A stretch of DNA of 64,000 bases from CAWAXW01 sp963786155 (GCA_963786155.1 CAWAXW010000006.1:496001-560000), one strand, 5' to 3'. Shown: positions 1 to 9,404, counted from the first letter of the stretch. The notes: generated from the sequence alone by a model not told the origin. Translations and numbers: made by a program.

Positions 1-1053
1 TCGATCGGCCGCGACTGCTCGGTCGGCGGCCAGAGCGAGCACAAGGAAGGACGCGCCTGGGACTGGGGCGTCAACGCTGGGGTTCCCAGCCAAAAGAAGG
101 CGGCAGACGACCTCATCAAATGGCTCACCGCCGAGGACGAGTACGGGAACGACGGCGCGATGGCTCGCCGCCTCGGCATCATGTACTTGATCTGGAACCG
201 CAAGATCTGGTTCCCGTGGGACGGATGGGACGTCTATTGCGAGGAGCGCAAAGGCGCTTGCCGCGACCCACACGACAACGACGTCCGTCACCCGCATACC
301 GATCACGTGCACTTCAGCTTCACCTGGGAAGGCGCTCGCAAGCAGACGAGCTTCTGGAACCCCGAGGGCTCGAAGATCGCGACGGTTGCAGCTCACCCTG
401 AGGGCTTCGGCTTCTGGGTCGCCGGCCGCAACGGCACCGTCATCACCGCAGGGACGGGCTACTACGGATCGAAGAGCGTCGACTCCGACAACCCGGTCGT
501 GGCGATGGCCGCAACCGCAACGGGCGACGGCTACTGGCTCGCGTCCGAGGACGGCAAGGTATGGAGCTTCGGCGATGCCGCGAAGCGCGGTTCCCTCGAA
601 GACGACAACGTCGTGGGTATCGCCGGCCACACGAGCACCAAGGGCTACTGGCTCCTCTCGCGCACCGGCAAGGTCTCCGCGTTCGGTCGAGCGAAGGACT
701 TCGGCTCCGCATGGCAAGCGGAATCGCCCGCGGTCTCGATCGCCGCAACCTCCACGGGCCGCGGTTACTGGGTCGCAACCGAGACCGGTGAGGTGTTCGC
801 CTTCGGGGACGCCACCGACCTCGGCGGGGTCAACCTGCACAACGTGATCAGCCTCACCCCAACGCACGCAGGAGTCGGCTACTGGCTGACGACCGCGTCC
901 GGCAAGGTCCGGGCCCTCGGCGACGCAACCTCGGCCGGCTCCCTCAAGAAGCCCGGCCGCAACAAAGTCGTCGGCTTCGCCCCAACCCCCACCGGCCAGG
1001 GCTACTACCTGATCCGAGAAGACGGCACCACAGAAACCCTCGGCGACGCCTAA
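1..1053 (+). CDS. M15-like domain protein with six GYW repeats (5' partial)
   Basis: The reading frame is open from base 1, so the N-terminus lies outside the window; 350 residues are visible. The first ~120 residues hold SEHKEGRAWDW and later HTDHVHFSFTW, spaced like the zinc-binding motifs of M15-type D-Ala-D-Ala carboxypeptidase or hydrolase domains common in exported actinobacterial proteins. After this come six repeats of about 43 residues of the form GYWLASEDGKVWSFGDA, a beta-propeller-like repeat often fused to extracellular domains. The last repeat ends at the stop. A secreted cell-wall or surface role is inferred; catalytic activity is not proven. The stop lies 7 bases before a 53-bp palindromic element. 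Confidence 0.7.
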   Translation, partial: SIGRDCSVGGQSEHKEGRAWDWGVNAGVPSQKKAADDLIKWLTAEDEYGNDGAMARRLGIMYLIWNRKIWFPWDGWDVYCEERKGACRDPHDNDVRHPHTDHVHFSFTWEGARKQTSFWNPEGSKIATVAAHPEGFGFWVAGRNGTVITAGTGYYGSKSVDSDNPVVAMAATATGDGYWLASEDGKVWSFGDAAKRGSLEDDNVVGIAGHTSTKGYWLLSRTGKVSAFGRAKDFGSAWQAESPAVSIAATSTGRGYWVATETGEVFAFGDATDLGGVNLHNVISLTPTHAGVGYWLTTASGKVRALGDATSAGSLKKPGRNKVVGFAPTPTGQGYYLIREDGTTETLGDA

Positions 1054-1060
1054 CCCTTCA

Positions 1061-1113
1061 CCGAAATCTTCCGGTTTGGCGCCGAAAATCGATTTCAAGC
1101 CGGAAGATTTGGG
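1061..1113 (-). repeat. 53-bp interspersed palindromic element, copy A
   Basis: Arms CCGAAATCTTCCGG (1061-1074) and CCGGAAGATTTGGG (1100-1113) form a stem around a 25-base centre. Read on the minus strand it aligns without gaps to the copies at 2086 and 39729. It encodes the last residues and the stop codon of the AbiEi/DUF559 gene. It could also work as a two-way terminator between two convergent genes. Confidence 0.8.
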
Positions 1114-2033
1114 TTCGAGCGGGAGGATCTGGAGCGGATGAAGGCTCGGATCTCCATGGCAACTCCTTCAGGATCGAAGTTGACCTCGTCCCACGTGAAA
1201 TAGAGGACTTCCCATCCCACCGAGGCCAGTTGCCGGTCACGCTTCAGATCCTTCTTCCACTTCTCCTGCCCGAGGTGCCACTTAACGCTATGGCACTCGA
1301 TGCCTAAGAAAAGTTTCGGCAGAGCGAAGTCGAGCTTGTAGGTGCGCGAACCGACGGGCACCGGATGATCGGCCTTAGTGGAGCGAGAATCGATCTCTCG
1401 CAATATCCGAAGCATCTTCGCTTCGAACTTGGTTCGCACCAATCCATCGCGGTTATCGCGTGCGTCGAGCAGGGCTCGGAAAACAACGACTCCGGTGCGG
1501 CCCCGACGAGAGTGCACGTGCTCTTCCTTCCACAAGCGGTCGAGAGTCGTCTTCTTCGTTCGGAGGCAGTCATCCATCGCCTCGCCGGCGAACCAGGGAG
1601 AAGTGATGGCACAGATATCCACAATCGTCCTCTCGACGGTAGGCACGCGGAACCCGTCGATCGAACGGACCCGCGGCCGATCATCCAGAGCCAGGCGATG
1701 GGTGCTGGAACCCTCCGGAGTTCTGGAGTTGTAGGTCGCGATCTCGATGTGGGTCTCTTCGCAGCCGTCGATGCCGAGGATGGCACCTGCCGAACGATGC
1801 GAGACGAACGCGTCATCCCCACAAGCAAGCTGTGCAGCCAACAGACGACCTCGCCACGTATCGGGATAGGCCGCGAGTCGGTAGACGCCGGGATGAACGA
1901 CGATCCACGAGCCATTTCCCAATCGGCGAGCGATTGCCTGGGGGCTCATCCCGAGTCGCAAGGCTTGCCCTCGGGTCAAGATCCCATGGGTTAGCTGTGC
2001 GAGCCGCTCGCAAGCTCGATCCAGGTCCGGCAT
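1095..2033 (-). CDS. AbiEi/DUF559-type protein (type IV antitoxin-like N-terminus, endonuclease-fold C-terminus)
   Basis: 312 residues from ATG at 2033 (MPDLDRA). The longer upstream reading frame runs through the palindromic element at 2086 and is unlikely to be coding. The N-terminal ~100 residues (ILTRGQALRLGMSPQAIARR, then SWIVVHPGVYRLA and SHRSAGAILG) match the winged-helix/AbiEi_4 antitoxin-like arrangement. The C-terminal ~110 residues (FEAKMLRILRE, YKLDFALPKLFLGIECHS, RDRQLASVGWEVLYFTWDEV) match DUF559, a Vsr/restriction-endonuclease-like fold with the D-(x)n-E-x-H core. Such proteins are frequent, often orphan, in actinobacteria. No toxin partner is adjacent. It is isolated between inverted copies of the 53-bp element. 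Confidence 0.75.
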   Translation of the reverse strand: MPDLDRACERLAQLTHGILTRGQALRLGMSPQAIARRLGNGSWIVVHPGVYRLAAYPDTWRGRLLAAQLACGDDAFVSHRSAGAILGIDGCEETHIEIATYNSRTPEGSSTHRLALDDRPRVRSIDGFRVPTVERTIVDICAITSPWFAGEAMDDCLRTKKTTLDRLWKEEHVHSRRGRTGVVVFRALLDARDNRDGLVRTKFEAKMLRILREIDSRSTKADHPVPVGSRTYKLDFALPKLFLGIECHSVKWHLGQEKWKKDLKRDRQLASVGWEVLYFTWDEVNFDPEGVAMEIRAFIRSRSSRSNPNLPA

Positions 2034-2085
2034 GAGGTGAAGCCGACCAGGGGCATGCCCATCGGGCTGTGAGCGCCGCCACAAG

Positions 2086-2138
2086 CCCAAATCTTCTGGA
2101 CCGGAGTCGGTTTTCGATGCTGAACCGGAAGATTTCGG
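2086..2138 (+). repeat. 53-bp interspersed palindromic element, copy B
   Basis: Arms AAATCTTCTGG (2089-2099) and CCGGAAGATTTCGG (2125-2138), centre with TCGGTTTTCGATG. Same length as, and gap-free alignment with, the reverse complement of copy A, so A and B are inverted around the AbiEi/DUF559 gene. Confidence 0.8.
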
Positions 2139-2267
2139 CGGGCCCCGGCCCCCGGCAGGCAGGAATAAGGGCCAGCAAACCGGGTAAATCGGGCTAAAGG
2201 GACCTCTCAAAGAGGATTCGTCCCGGCACGAGCGAAGTCACATGTAACAAGCCCCAAGGAGGCTCCT

Positions 2268-3968
2268 TTGCGACGCAAACTATTGCTCGGCGTGCTCGCC
2301 GGCATACTTCTCTTGACCATGGTCCCGCTGGCCGCCTCGGAGGAGGCCGCGGCCCCCGCCCCGAAAGCTCCGCCGGGGCCCTTCGCCGCGATGGGCGCGC
2401 CCGGCATCGACATGGCAGCCATCGCCGAGAACCCGCCCGACCCCACGAGCCGTGCGACCGCGTGGCTTCCGGAGGACCCGGGCACGAAGAAGACGATCAC
2501 GATCGCCTATGGGCCCTACACGGTCCACCCGGGCTCCGACCTCACCCGCCTCGATTTCGAGATCCCCCAGGTCGATGGATACGCCTACGGCTTCTACCCG
2601 CGTGTCCTGTACGCAGACAGCGGGGAAGAGGCGCCGAGCCACGTCGTGCACACCCATCACGCGCACTGGATGTGGATCGACCCAGACGCGCCCGGTGAGC
2701 ATCGCTGGTTCTACGGAACGGGCGAGGAGAAGACCCAGGGCAGCATCATGCCGGCGGCCAAGGCCCACCCCGACTACAAGAAGGGACTTCGCTACGGCGT
2801 TCCCCTCAAGGCCGGCGACCGGCTCATGTTCTTGTCGATGCTGCACAACAAGACGGCGGATGCTCTCACGCTCTACCTCGAGATCAACATCGAGTTCACG
2901 TACGGAACCCAGGCCCAGCTCGCGGAGCAGGGCCTCGAGTTCCACGATCTGACACCGGTGCTGATCGGCACGAACTATCAAGTCCCGCGTAGCGACGGTC
3001 TGCACATCTGGCCGCGCGACATCACCAAGGACGAGACCGGTTACGGCACCTACACCTCACCCGTCGACACGACCAAGATCGTCCCGGGCGTCGGCTACAC
3101 GTGGACGTCTCCTTGGAACGGGGTCGCAGTGATCGGAGCCGGGCATAGTCATCCGGGTGCGAAGGAAGTGATCGTCTCCAACCTCGGTACGAAGAACGAT
3201 CCCTGTCCCGAAGATGGTGACGGCATCCCGGGGATGACGGCCGCGCACAGCACCAACTTCACGCGCGGCGGAGCCTTCCCCTCCGAAGAGTTCCAGATGG
3301 GTCTGACCCAACCCGGATGGCGATTGCACATCCGGAAGGGCGACCGGATCTCGATCAACGGTATCTACGACTCGTCGGAGTTCGCCTTCCCGGACGCGAT
3401 GAGCTACTTCGGTTTCTACGTCGACCAGTCGGCGAAGCCCTCGCCCTGCAAGGTCGAGCTCGTTGACCGCCCCAAGGCATCGCGGAGCGAAGTGCTAAGC
3501 ACAACCCTCAACCGCAAGTGGGAACACCACGCGATGCCGACCTGCACCAAGTGCAACGACACCGAGGCTCCTCTGCCGGAGCCCGGTCCGGAGACCAACA
3601 TCATCCACATCGCCGGCCACACGTACTTTCCCGGCAACCTGGGCTCGGAAGGCCCAGTGCTCGGTCCGCCCGTCATCAAGAAGGGTGAAACGCTCACGGT
3701 GATCAACGAGGACTACGCAGGAGCCGCAGTAAGGCACACGGTGACGACGTGCAAAGCGCCCTGCAACGGCGAGTACGTGGCGAACTACCCGTGGCACGAC
3801 GGCGTGCTCGACTCGGGCGCTCTGGGCGAGATGTACCAAGACGGTTACCAGACAACGAGAACCGAGCCGCGCTGGGAGTTCGACACCTCGAACCTGGACG
3901 CCGGCTACTACGCGTACTACTGCCGCCTGCACGCGTGGATGCGAGGAAGCTTCTACATCGAGGAGTAG
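2268..3968 (+). CDS. Secreted cupredoxin-domain protein, multicopper-oxidase-like
   Basis: 566 residues from a TTG start with a strong ribosome site (AAGGAGG, about 8 bases upstream); MRRKLLLGVLAGILLL is a Sec signal peptide. The central part holds a His-rich HTHHAHWMWIDPD segment and further His residues (GAGHSHPGAK) like multicopper oxidase-type proteins. The last ~110 residues are a plastocyanin-like domain with all four type-1 copper ligands: His in AVRHTVTTC, then Cys, His and Met in YYCRLHAWMRG. Export and copper binding are well supported. The substrate is unknown, and a full set of multicopper-oxidase motifs was not recognised, so it may be an electron carrier rather than an oxidase. 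Confidence 0.7.
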   Translation: MRRKLLLGVLAGILLLTMVPLAASEEAAAPAPKAPPGPFAAMGAPGIDMAAIAENPPDPTSRATAWLPEDPGTKKTITIAYGPYTVHPGSDLTRLDFEIPQVDGYAYGFYPRVLYADSGEEAPSHVVHTHHAHWMWIDPDAPGEHRWFYGTGEEKTQGSIMPAAKAHPDYKKGLRYGVPLKAGDRLMFLSMLHNKTADALTLYLEINIEFTYGTQAQLAEQGLEFHDLTPVLIGTNYQVPRSDGLHIWPRDITKDETGYGTYTSPVDTTKIVPGVGYTWTSPWNGVAVIGAGHSHPGAKEVIVSNLGTKNDPCPEDGDGIPGMTAAHSTNFTRGGAFPSEEFQMGLTQPGWRLHIRKGDRISINGIYDSSEFAFPDAMSYFGFYVDQSAKPSPCKVELVDRPKASRSEVLSTTLNRKWEHHAMPTCTKCNDTEAPLPEPGPETNIIHIAGHTYFPGNLGSEGPVLGPPVIKKGETLTVINEDYAGAAVRHTVTTCKAPCNGEYVANYPWHDGVLDSGALGEMYQDGYQTTRTEPRWEFDTSNLDAGYYAYYCRLHAWMRGSFYIEE

Positions 3969-4025
3969 CAACAGGTCCCGTAGACTCCGGTCCTTATCGC
4001 GCCGATAGAGGAGGGGATCGACATC

Positions 4026-4547
4026 GTGAAGAGGACCGTTGCTCTCATCGCTGTGCTCGCACTCTGGCCGTCTGTTGCTTACGCGCAGTTCAGTGCTGAG
4101 AAGGATCCCAAGGATACCGACGGCGATTTGGACATCGTCTACGTCTCCTACCAGAGCAACGATAATCCTGGCGGTAATCCGGCTCCCCTGAAGCTCACTA
4201 TTGAGATGGAGGACGAATGGGAGTCCGGGGTCCTCGATGCCTCCAATGAGAATTATCTCAAGTGGAACTTCGACACCAAGGGCGGCGGGGCGTGGGAATA
4301 CTCCGGAGATTTCGAGTTCCGGGACGACAAGCTCTGGTTCGACATGCGATCCAAGAAGGGCGACCAGTACGAACCGCTGCGGGCCAAGCGCCTCGACACG
4401 AAGTCTGTGCAGGTCACGATCCCGGGCGGATTCTTTCCGGAGGAGGGTTCTAAGTTCAGGGTGTGGGCTCGAAGCCGCGACGTCGTGTCGACGGAGTGTT
4501 CGGACGAGGCGTGCTTGGACCGAGCTCCCAACAAGGGCGGCATCTAG
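4026..4547 (+). CDS. Secreted protein of unknown function
   Basis: 173 residues from GTG at 4026, with GAGGAGG upstream. MKRTVALIAVLALWPSVAYA is a clear signal peptide with an AYA cleavage site. The mature part is acidic, predicted mostly beta (alternating DLDIVYVSYQ, LKLTIEMEDE, KLWFDMRSKK) with two cysteines near the C-terminus (TECSDEACLD) that may form a disulfide. I do not recognise the family. It lies between the copper protein and a secreted glycerophosphodiesterase and may be co-transcribed with them; no terminator is evident in between. Confidence 0.65.
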   Translation: MKRTVALIAVLALWPSVAYAQFSAEKDPKDTDGDLDIVYVSYQSNDNPGGNPAPLKLTIEMEDEWESGVLDASNENYLKWNFDTKGGGAWEYSGDFEFRDDKLWFDMRSKKGDQYEPLRAKRLDTKSVQVTIPGGFFPEEGSKFRVWARSRDVVSTECSDEACLDRAPNKGGI

Positions 4548-4630
4548 CGGCTCACCAGCGCTCCGGCAGGAGCCGGCCCCAAAACGGCGAAAACTGCACG
4601 AAAGACTCACTCTTCTTGGAGGAACCTTTC

Positions 4631-5590
4631 ATGCGCAGGATTCTCGCCCTTGCCGCCGCGCTCGTCGTCGGCGTGCTCCCGACGGCCCAGGCCGACCAAA
4701 CCGACAACGCCTGGCTAGAGCGCCGGGTCCTGAACATCGCCCATCAGGGTGGTGAGATCGAGGCCCCTTCGAACACGCTGTACGCCCTGAAGACCGCCAA
4801 GGCCAAGGGGGCCGAGGTCCTCGAGCTCGACGTTCATGCCACGCTCGACGGCGAGCTCGTCGTCCTGCACGACGCAACCGTGGATCGCACCACCGATGGA
4901 GAAGGGCGGGTCGACTCCCTCACGCTCGAGCAGATAAGGGAGCTCGACGCGGCCCACTGGTTCGTTCCGGATTGCGGCACCTGCCACGGCAAAGACGCAA
5001 CCGAGTACTCGTTGCGGGGCTACGCGACGGGGGACAGACCGTTGCCCGAGGAACTGGATGAGTTCTCGCCCAGCGATTTCCGGATCCCGACCCTGCGCGA
5101 GGTGTTCGAGACTTTCCCCGACGATCTGATCAACATCGAGATCAAGAACACGGCCCCCGACACCGAGCCGTACGAAGACCTCCTAGCGGGGCTTCTCTAC
5201 GAGTTCGGAAGAACCGATGACGCGATCGTCGTCTCGTTCTTGGATCACGCGATCGAGCGGTTCAAGTACTTCGCACCCAATGTCGACACGGCTACCGCGA
5301 CCGGGGAGACCGCGCTCTTCAAGCTCAGCTCGGAAGGTCCCCTGCCGGGAGCACCCAACCCCCGCTATCAGGCTTTGCAAGTGCCTATGGAGTTCAGCGG
5401 TGTAACGGTTGTGACCGAAGAGTTCATCGCCGACGCGCATGCGAACGGACTGGCGGTGCACGTGTGGACGATCAACGACCGCGCCACCATGGAGCAGCTC
5501 GTGGAATGGGGCGCGGACGGGATCATGACCGACCGACCCACATTGCTCGAGGAGGTTCTGGCGGAGGCCGATGTCCGTTACGAGGACTGA
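4631..5590 (+). CDS. Exported glycerophosphodiester phosphodiesterase
   Basis: 319 residues from ATG at 4631, chosen because TTGGAGGAACC precedes it and MRRILALAAALVVGVLPTAQA is a signal peptide. The GDPD barrel motifs are present: NIAHQGGEIEAPSNT (the HRG-type strand, here HQG, with E-x-P-x-NT), LELDVHATLDGELVVLHD, RTTDGEGRV, and late strands INIEIKN, VVSFLDH, VHVWTIND and GADGIMTDRP. These enzymes hydrolyse glycerophosphodiesters to glycerol-3-phosphate and an alcohol in the presence of a divalent metal. Export suggests turnover of extracellular phospholipid head groups or teichoic-acid-like polymers. It precedes an acyltransferase, giving a loose lipid-metabolism context. Confidence 0.85.
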   Translation: MRRILALAAALVVGVLPTAQADQTDNAWLERRVLNIAHQGGEIEAPSNTLYALKTAKAKGAEVLELDVHATLDGELVVLHDATVDRTTDGEGRVDSLTLEQIRELDAAHWFVPDCGTCHGKDATEYSLRGYATGDRPLPEELDEFSPSDFRIPTLREVFETFPDDLINIEIKNTAPDTEPYEDLLAGLLYEFGRTDDAIVVSFLDHAIERFKYFAPNVDTATATGETALFKLSSEGPLPGAPNPRYQALQVPMEFSGVTVVTEEFIADAHANGLAVHVWTINDRATMEQLVEWGADGIMTDRPTLLEEVLAEADVRYED

Positions 5591-5622
5591 ATTTGTACTC
5601 GATAGCGATTACTGTGTCCTGA

Positions 5623-6394
5623 ATGGAACCCGTCTATCGGCCGATAATCGGCGTCGCTCTGGGTGTCTTCAAGACGATGGGTTGGCGTGTGCGGGCTTTC
5701 GGAGTCGAGAACATCCCCTCATCGGGCCCTGCGGTCTTGGCCAGCAATCACGTCGGCTACCTGGACTTCGTATTCATCGGCTACGGAGCCCACTTGCGCG
5801 GCCGTCGACTCGTCCGGTTCATGGCAAAGAAAGAGGTCTTCGATCACAAGATCTCCGGCCCCCTGATGCGAGGGATGAAGCACGTCCCCGTCGACCGCTT
5901 CGCCGATGCCAGGCAGTCGATCGACATCTCTGTGGAAGCGCTAGGCCGAGGAGAGCTCATCGGCATGTTCCCGGAGGGAACGATCAGCCGATCTTTCGTT
6001 CCCGCGTGCAGGCAAGACCGGGGCGGCGCGGATGGCGATGGAGGCGGGCGCTCCCCTCATCCCGTGCGCGGTTTGGGGAACCCAACGGATCCTCACCAAG
6101 GATCGGCCTAAGAACTACGAGCGCAAGGTAGCGATGGACATTTACTACGGCACCCCGATCCCGTATGAACCGGATGGGGACCCGGTCGAGGTGACGACGC
6201 GTCTGATGGATGCGATCGGCGTTTTGGTAGAGAAGGCCCAGGCCGACTATCCCGAGAAACCAGCAGGACCCGAAGACTCGTGGTGGCTGCCTGCGCATCT
6301 CGGCGGCAGCGCTCCCACGATCGAGGAAGCCGACGCGATAGCGGCGCGCGACAAAGAGATGCGCCGCATGAGGCGTCTGACGGAGGGATCGTAG
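5623..6394 (+). CDS. plsC: 1-acyl-sn-glycerol-3-phosphate acyltransferase (PlsC family), frameshifted
   Basis: Starts at ATG 5623 (MEPVYRPIIG). The first frame carries the acyltransferase motifs NHVGYLD (catalytic His-Asp) and FPEGT. The frame is lost near 6004 and resumes in the next frame with TGAARMAMEAGAPLIPCAVW and an intact C-terminus to 6394. Removing one G near 6004 restores FVPRAGKTGAARMA, the usual family sequence, so this is a one-base insertion in the read sequence or a recent mutation. PlsC-type enzymes acylate lysophosphatidate in membrane phospholipid synthesis. It follows the GDPD by 32 bases. Confidence 0.8.
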
Positions 6395-6985
6395 GAGCCG
6401 AGCGTCTCGACCTCCGCTACGCGGGGGTCGTCGGGCCGGTGGTCTTCGTCTCTTCCTGGGTCATCTCGGGCGCGCTGCGCGACGGATACGACCCTGTCGA
6501 TGACGCGATCAGCAGGCTTGCGGAGCTGGGGAGCCCGAACCGATGGATCGTCACCACCGGGATGGTCGTCTTCGCGATCTGCTGCGGCCTTCTCTCGATC
6601 GCGGTGGCGCGACGCGGTGGGATGCAAGCCGGGGCGCTGGCTCTGGGCGTTGCCTCCATCACATCGTTCGCCGTCGCGGCGTTCCCGTGCACCGAGGGAT
6701 GCCCGGGCTCCGGCAGCTTCACCGATGTCGCTCATTCCGCGGCAGCGGGTATCCACTACATCGCCCTTTGTGCCGCGCCCGGTGCTCATCGCGCGCGCCG
6801 GCGTCATGGTTCGCATGTCGATCACGTTGGCTGCGATCGGCGGGACTTGTTTGTTCGTGCACGCGGCAGGCCTCGGTCCCAACGGCCTATTCCAGCGAGC
6901 GGGACTGCTCACCCTGGACGTATGGATGATCGCCTTTGCCCTGAGACTGGGACCAGAGCGTCGGGAGAGCGCTAGCTACCCGTGA
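6391..6985 (+). CDS. DUF998-type membrane protein, frameshifted
   Basis: The reading frame begins just after the PlsC stop (AERLDLRYAGVVGPVVFVSS) and shows DUF998 features: several hydrophobic helices, GYDPVDDAISRLAELG between the first two, and FPCTEGCPGSGSFTDVAH in the loop. Near 6765 the frame shifts and continues with VPRPVLIARAGVMVRMSITL and a last helix to the stop at 6985. No good start codon lies in the first frame, so the start is only approximate; an indel near it is likely. DUF998 proteins are integral membrane proteins of unknown function. The 3' end overlaps the convergent enoyl-CoA hydratase by 14 bases. Confidence 0.6.
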
Positions 6986-7742
6986 ACGCGGGGGTGCGCT
7001 TCTCCATGAACGCGGAGATGGCCTCGCCGAAGTCCCCGGACTCGAACATCTGAAGCTGCGCGGCTGCTTCTCCGTCCATCCCTTCTTCCAGGGAAACGCG
7101 CCCGGCGACGTCCACAAGCTTCTTAACCGCTTTCACCATCAGCGGGGACGCGGCTGCAAGGCGAGCCGCGAGATCGTTCACCGTCGAGTCGAGATCGGCA
7201 GGTGCCACGACGACCTCTGCCAGCCCGATCTCCTCAGCCTCGGCACCGGTGACTCTCTCGGCAAGCCAGATCATCTTCTTGGCGCGCCCCGGCCCGACCA
7301 ACATGGGCAGACGCTGCGTTCCGGAAAGGTCGGGCACAAGCGAGTAGCGCCCTTCGAGAAGGCCCAGTGATGCGTCCTCGGTAACGACCCGCACGTCACA
7401 AGCGAGCGCGAGCTGCAGCCCGGCGCCCAGGGCATGTCCTTGCACGGCGGCGATCGTGGGAAGCTCGAGGGCCGCGAGCTTGCGGAAGCCGGCCTGGGCG
7501 GTCGCGACCATCTCGGGAGGATCGCCGGCTACCCGCCCGAGGCTCGAGGTGTCGATCCCCGACGAGAACGATCGGCCCTCGCCCGAGACCACCACGACAC
7601 GGACGTCGGGCGCCCCTGCAACCTCGTCGACCGCCTTGCTCAGCCCAACGAAGGCATCCCAGTCGAAGGCGTTGAGGACCTCGGGCCGCCTGAGCTTGAT
7701 GTCGGCCCGCACCCCATCGAAGGTCACATCGATCGAACCCAT
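6972..7742 (-). CDS. Enoyl-CoA hydratase/isomerase family protein
   Basis: 256 residues from ATG at 7742, preferred over GTG at 7748 because AAGGAG lies 5 bases upstream of the ATG. Crotonase fold: LRRPEVLNAFDWD, oxyanion-hole segments GEGRSFSSGIDTSSL and VQGHALGAGLQLALACDVRV, and ASLGLLEGRYSLVPDLSGTQ. The position equivalent to the first catalytic Glu falls in LLEGRYSLVPDLSGTQ; the second catalytic Glu cannot be assigned with confidence, so isomerase or hydratase is undecided. It is a lone gene convergent with the DUF998 gene and not close to the aromatic-CoA cluster. Confidence 0.85.
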   Translation of the reverse strand: MGSIDVTFDGVRADIKLRRPEVLNAFDWDAFVGLSKAVDEVAGAPDVRVVVVSGEGRSFSSGIDTSSLGRVAGDPPEMVATAQAGFRKLAALELPTIAAVQGHALGAGLQLALACDVRVVTEDASLGLLEGRYSLVPDLSGTQRLPMLVGPGRAKKMIWLAERVTGAEAEEIGLAEVVVAPADLDSTVNDLAARLAAASPLMVKAVKKLVDVAGRVSLEEGMDGEAAAQLQMFESGDFGEAISAFMEKRTPAFTGS

Positions 7743-7829
7743 GACCACTCCTTAGATAGACGTCGATGGCCTCAGATTAAGCGCGGGCCGACCAGCGCCC
7801 GCGAGACAAAGCGCCCCGCTCAAGTGAGA

Positions 7830-8525
7830 ATGCCCCACATGGAGCATGCCAAGGTTCCCTGCCCCAACTGTGGTTACGGCCTGGATCCGAGCGCGCCCGT
7901 CTGCGGCAACTGTGGCTTCGATCGCACCGGGAAGATGGTGTCCGGCTCCGTGCCGTCCGGTTCGGGAGGACAGGATGCGCCGGTCACCGTCCAATCGGGA
8001 AGCGATTCGCCGCTGGCCTCGGGGATCGGGTTCCCGTGGAAGCTCATCACGTTCTTGGTGGTGGCCGGGGTGATCGCCTTCTTCGCCTACTCACTAAAGG
8101 ATGACGTGAGCAAGATCGTCGACGACGTCCAAGACGGGATCGAGGAGTTCACGTCGGACATCAACACCGGCGACGGACCCTTGGGTGGCACCTTGGAGGA
8201 GGAGCCGCGTACCCCCGGCTATCCGGGAGTGCGCGCCGTGGTGCGAGAGATCAATGCCGGCGGCCTGAAGTGCAACGACATCTCGATCGACGCGGCCGGG
8301 CCGCCGGTCGAAAGCGGCAGCTGCCAAGCTCGGGTTGGCGAATTCCCGGCGCACGTTCAGATCAACGTCTATCTCACACAGAACACGCTCGATTTCGCGA
8401 CCGACACCTATCGCGACAGTCCCTTCCACCACGTCCACAAGGACAACGCGTTCGTGTCCTCGCTGCGCCCGGTAACAAAACGGATCCACGGGATCATCGG
8501 AGGCACCTTCCGGGCAGGGATCTAG
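7830..8525 (+). CDS. Zinc-ribbon single-pass membrane protein, unknown function
   Basis: 231 residues from ATG 7830 (a second ATG at 7839 is equally possible). CPNCGYGLDPSAPVCGNCGF is a four-cysteine zinc ribbon, followed by a Ser/Gly-rich linker, one transmembrane helix (WKLITFLVVAGVIAFFAYSL) and an acidic region. The last ~110 residues form a compact domain with two cysteines (LKCNDIS, SGSCQAR) and an ending HGIIGGTFRAGI. Likely the ribbon is cytoplasmic and the C-terminal domain outside. I do not recognise the extracellular domain. It overlaps the convergent phosphoesterase gene by 4 bases. Confidence 0.65.
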   Translation: MPHMEHAKVPCPNCGYGLDPSAPVCGNCGFDRTGKMVSGSVPSGSGGQDAPVTVQSGSDSPLASGIGFPWKLITFLVVAGVIAFFAYSLKDDVSKIVDDVQDGIEEFTSDINTGDGPLGGTLEEEPRTPGYPGVRAVVREINAGGLKCNDISIDAAGPPVESGSCQARVGEFPAHVQINVYLTQNTLDFATDTYRDSPFHHVHKDNAFVSSLRPVTKRIHGIIGGTFRAGI

Positions 8526-9404
8526 CCGAGGCCCAGGGTCGGGCCTCCCTGGGTCACCAGCAGGGCGTTCGAGTCGAGGAAGTTGTCGGTCAGGTAGAAG
8601 GCCTCGCGCGTCATCTCGCGCGTCTTCAAGTTGAAGATCAGCGAGAGCTCGCGGCGACCGTCTGGATAGTGCGTGTAGCACTTGATCGTCGAGGCGTCGA
8701 CGCGAAGCTCGTTCCACGATGGCGGCGTTCGTCCTCGCACCCTGCGAGTGCACGCCGTCGAGGAATTGCAGACGAGCATCCCGTTGAGACCCCAGAAGTA
8801 GGGGACGTGCTTGTGGCCCGACGAGCGCGACGTCGATGTCGAGCTGCGTCAGCTCAGCGAGCACGTCGCCCGCGTCGAGGATGATGTTCCGCTCCCGGCC
8901 GGTCCCCGGGATCGGCACGAGATGGTGATGGATGACGAACACCTTGATGTCGTCTGGCTCGTCGAACTGATCGCGGATCCACTTGTAGTACTCGCGCCCG
9001 ACTCGACCATCGTTGAGGTCCGGCTCGGACGAGTCCACCGCTACGACCGTTACGCCCGTCGCTCGGAGACGCTCGGCCCGCTCGGGCTCGAAGGCGAAAC
9101 GGTGCCGCGAGAAGCGCTCGCCGAAGAAGCTCTCGAAGTGCACCCATCCCACGTTGCGGGAGTCGTGGTTGCCGGGGATGACGACCTTGGGGAACGGGAT
9201 GGTCTCGAGCCACCGAGCCGCTTCCTCGAACTCCCACTCGTAGCCCGCCCCGGTCAGATCGCCGGCGACGACCACGAGGTCGGGCTCCATCGCGTTGACC
9301 CTCTCGATGATGGAGCGCAGGAGGTCGCCGTCGAAAGTGGGCTCGCCGCAATGGATGTCGCTGATCTGCGCGATGCGCAGCGGGATCCGGTCGATCGACG
9401 GCAT
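8522..9404 (-). CDS. Calcineurin-like metallophosphoesterase, frameshifted
   Basis: Start ATG 9404. Metal-binding motifs in order: SDIHCGE (D-x-H), VVAGDLTGAG (GD), IPGNHDSRN (GNHD), FVIHHHLVP (H), then the frame breaks just before the last motif near 8812. Deleting one G in the GGGCC run restores VALVGHKHVPYFWGLNG, giving the final GHxH motif and a normal C-terminus ending at 8522. So all dinuclear-metal ligands are encoded and a one-base error is the simplest explanation. Predicted cytoplasmic phosphoesterase of the Icc/3',5'-cAMP phosphodiesterase-like branch; the cyclic-nucleotide-binding protein starting 47 bases away in the opposite direction makes a cyclic-nucleotide link attractive but unproven. 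Confidence 0.8.

Noticed and set aside
3495..4610. Long minus-strand open frame opposite the copper protein and the next gene
   Set aside because: No ribosome site, no domain, spans two real genes with signal peptides on the plus strand.
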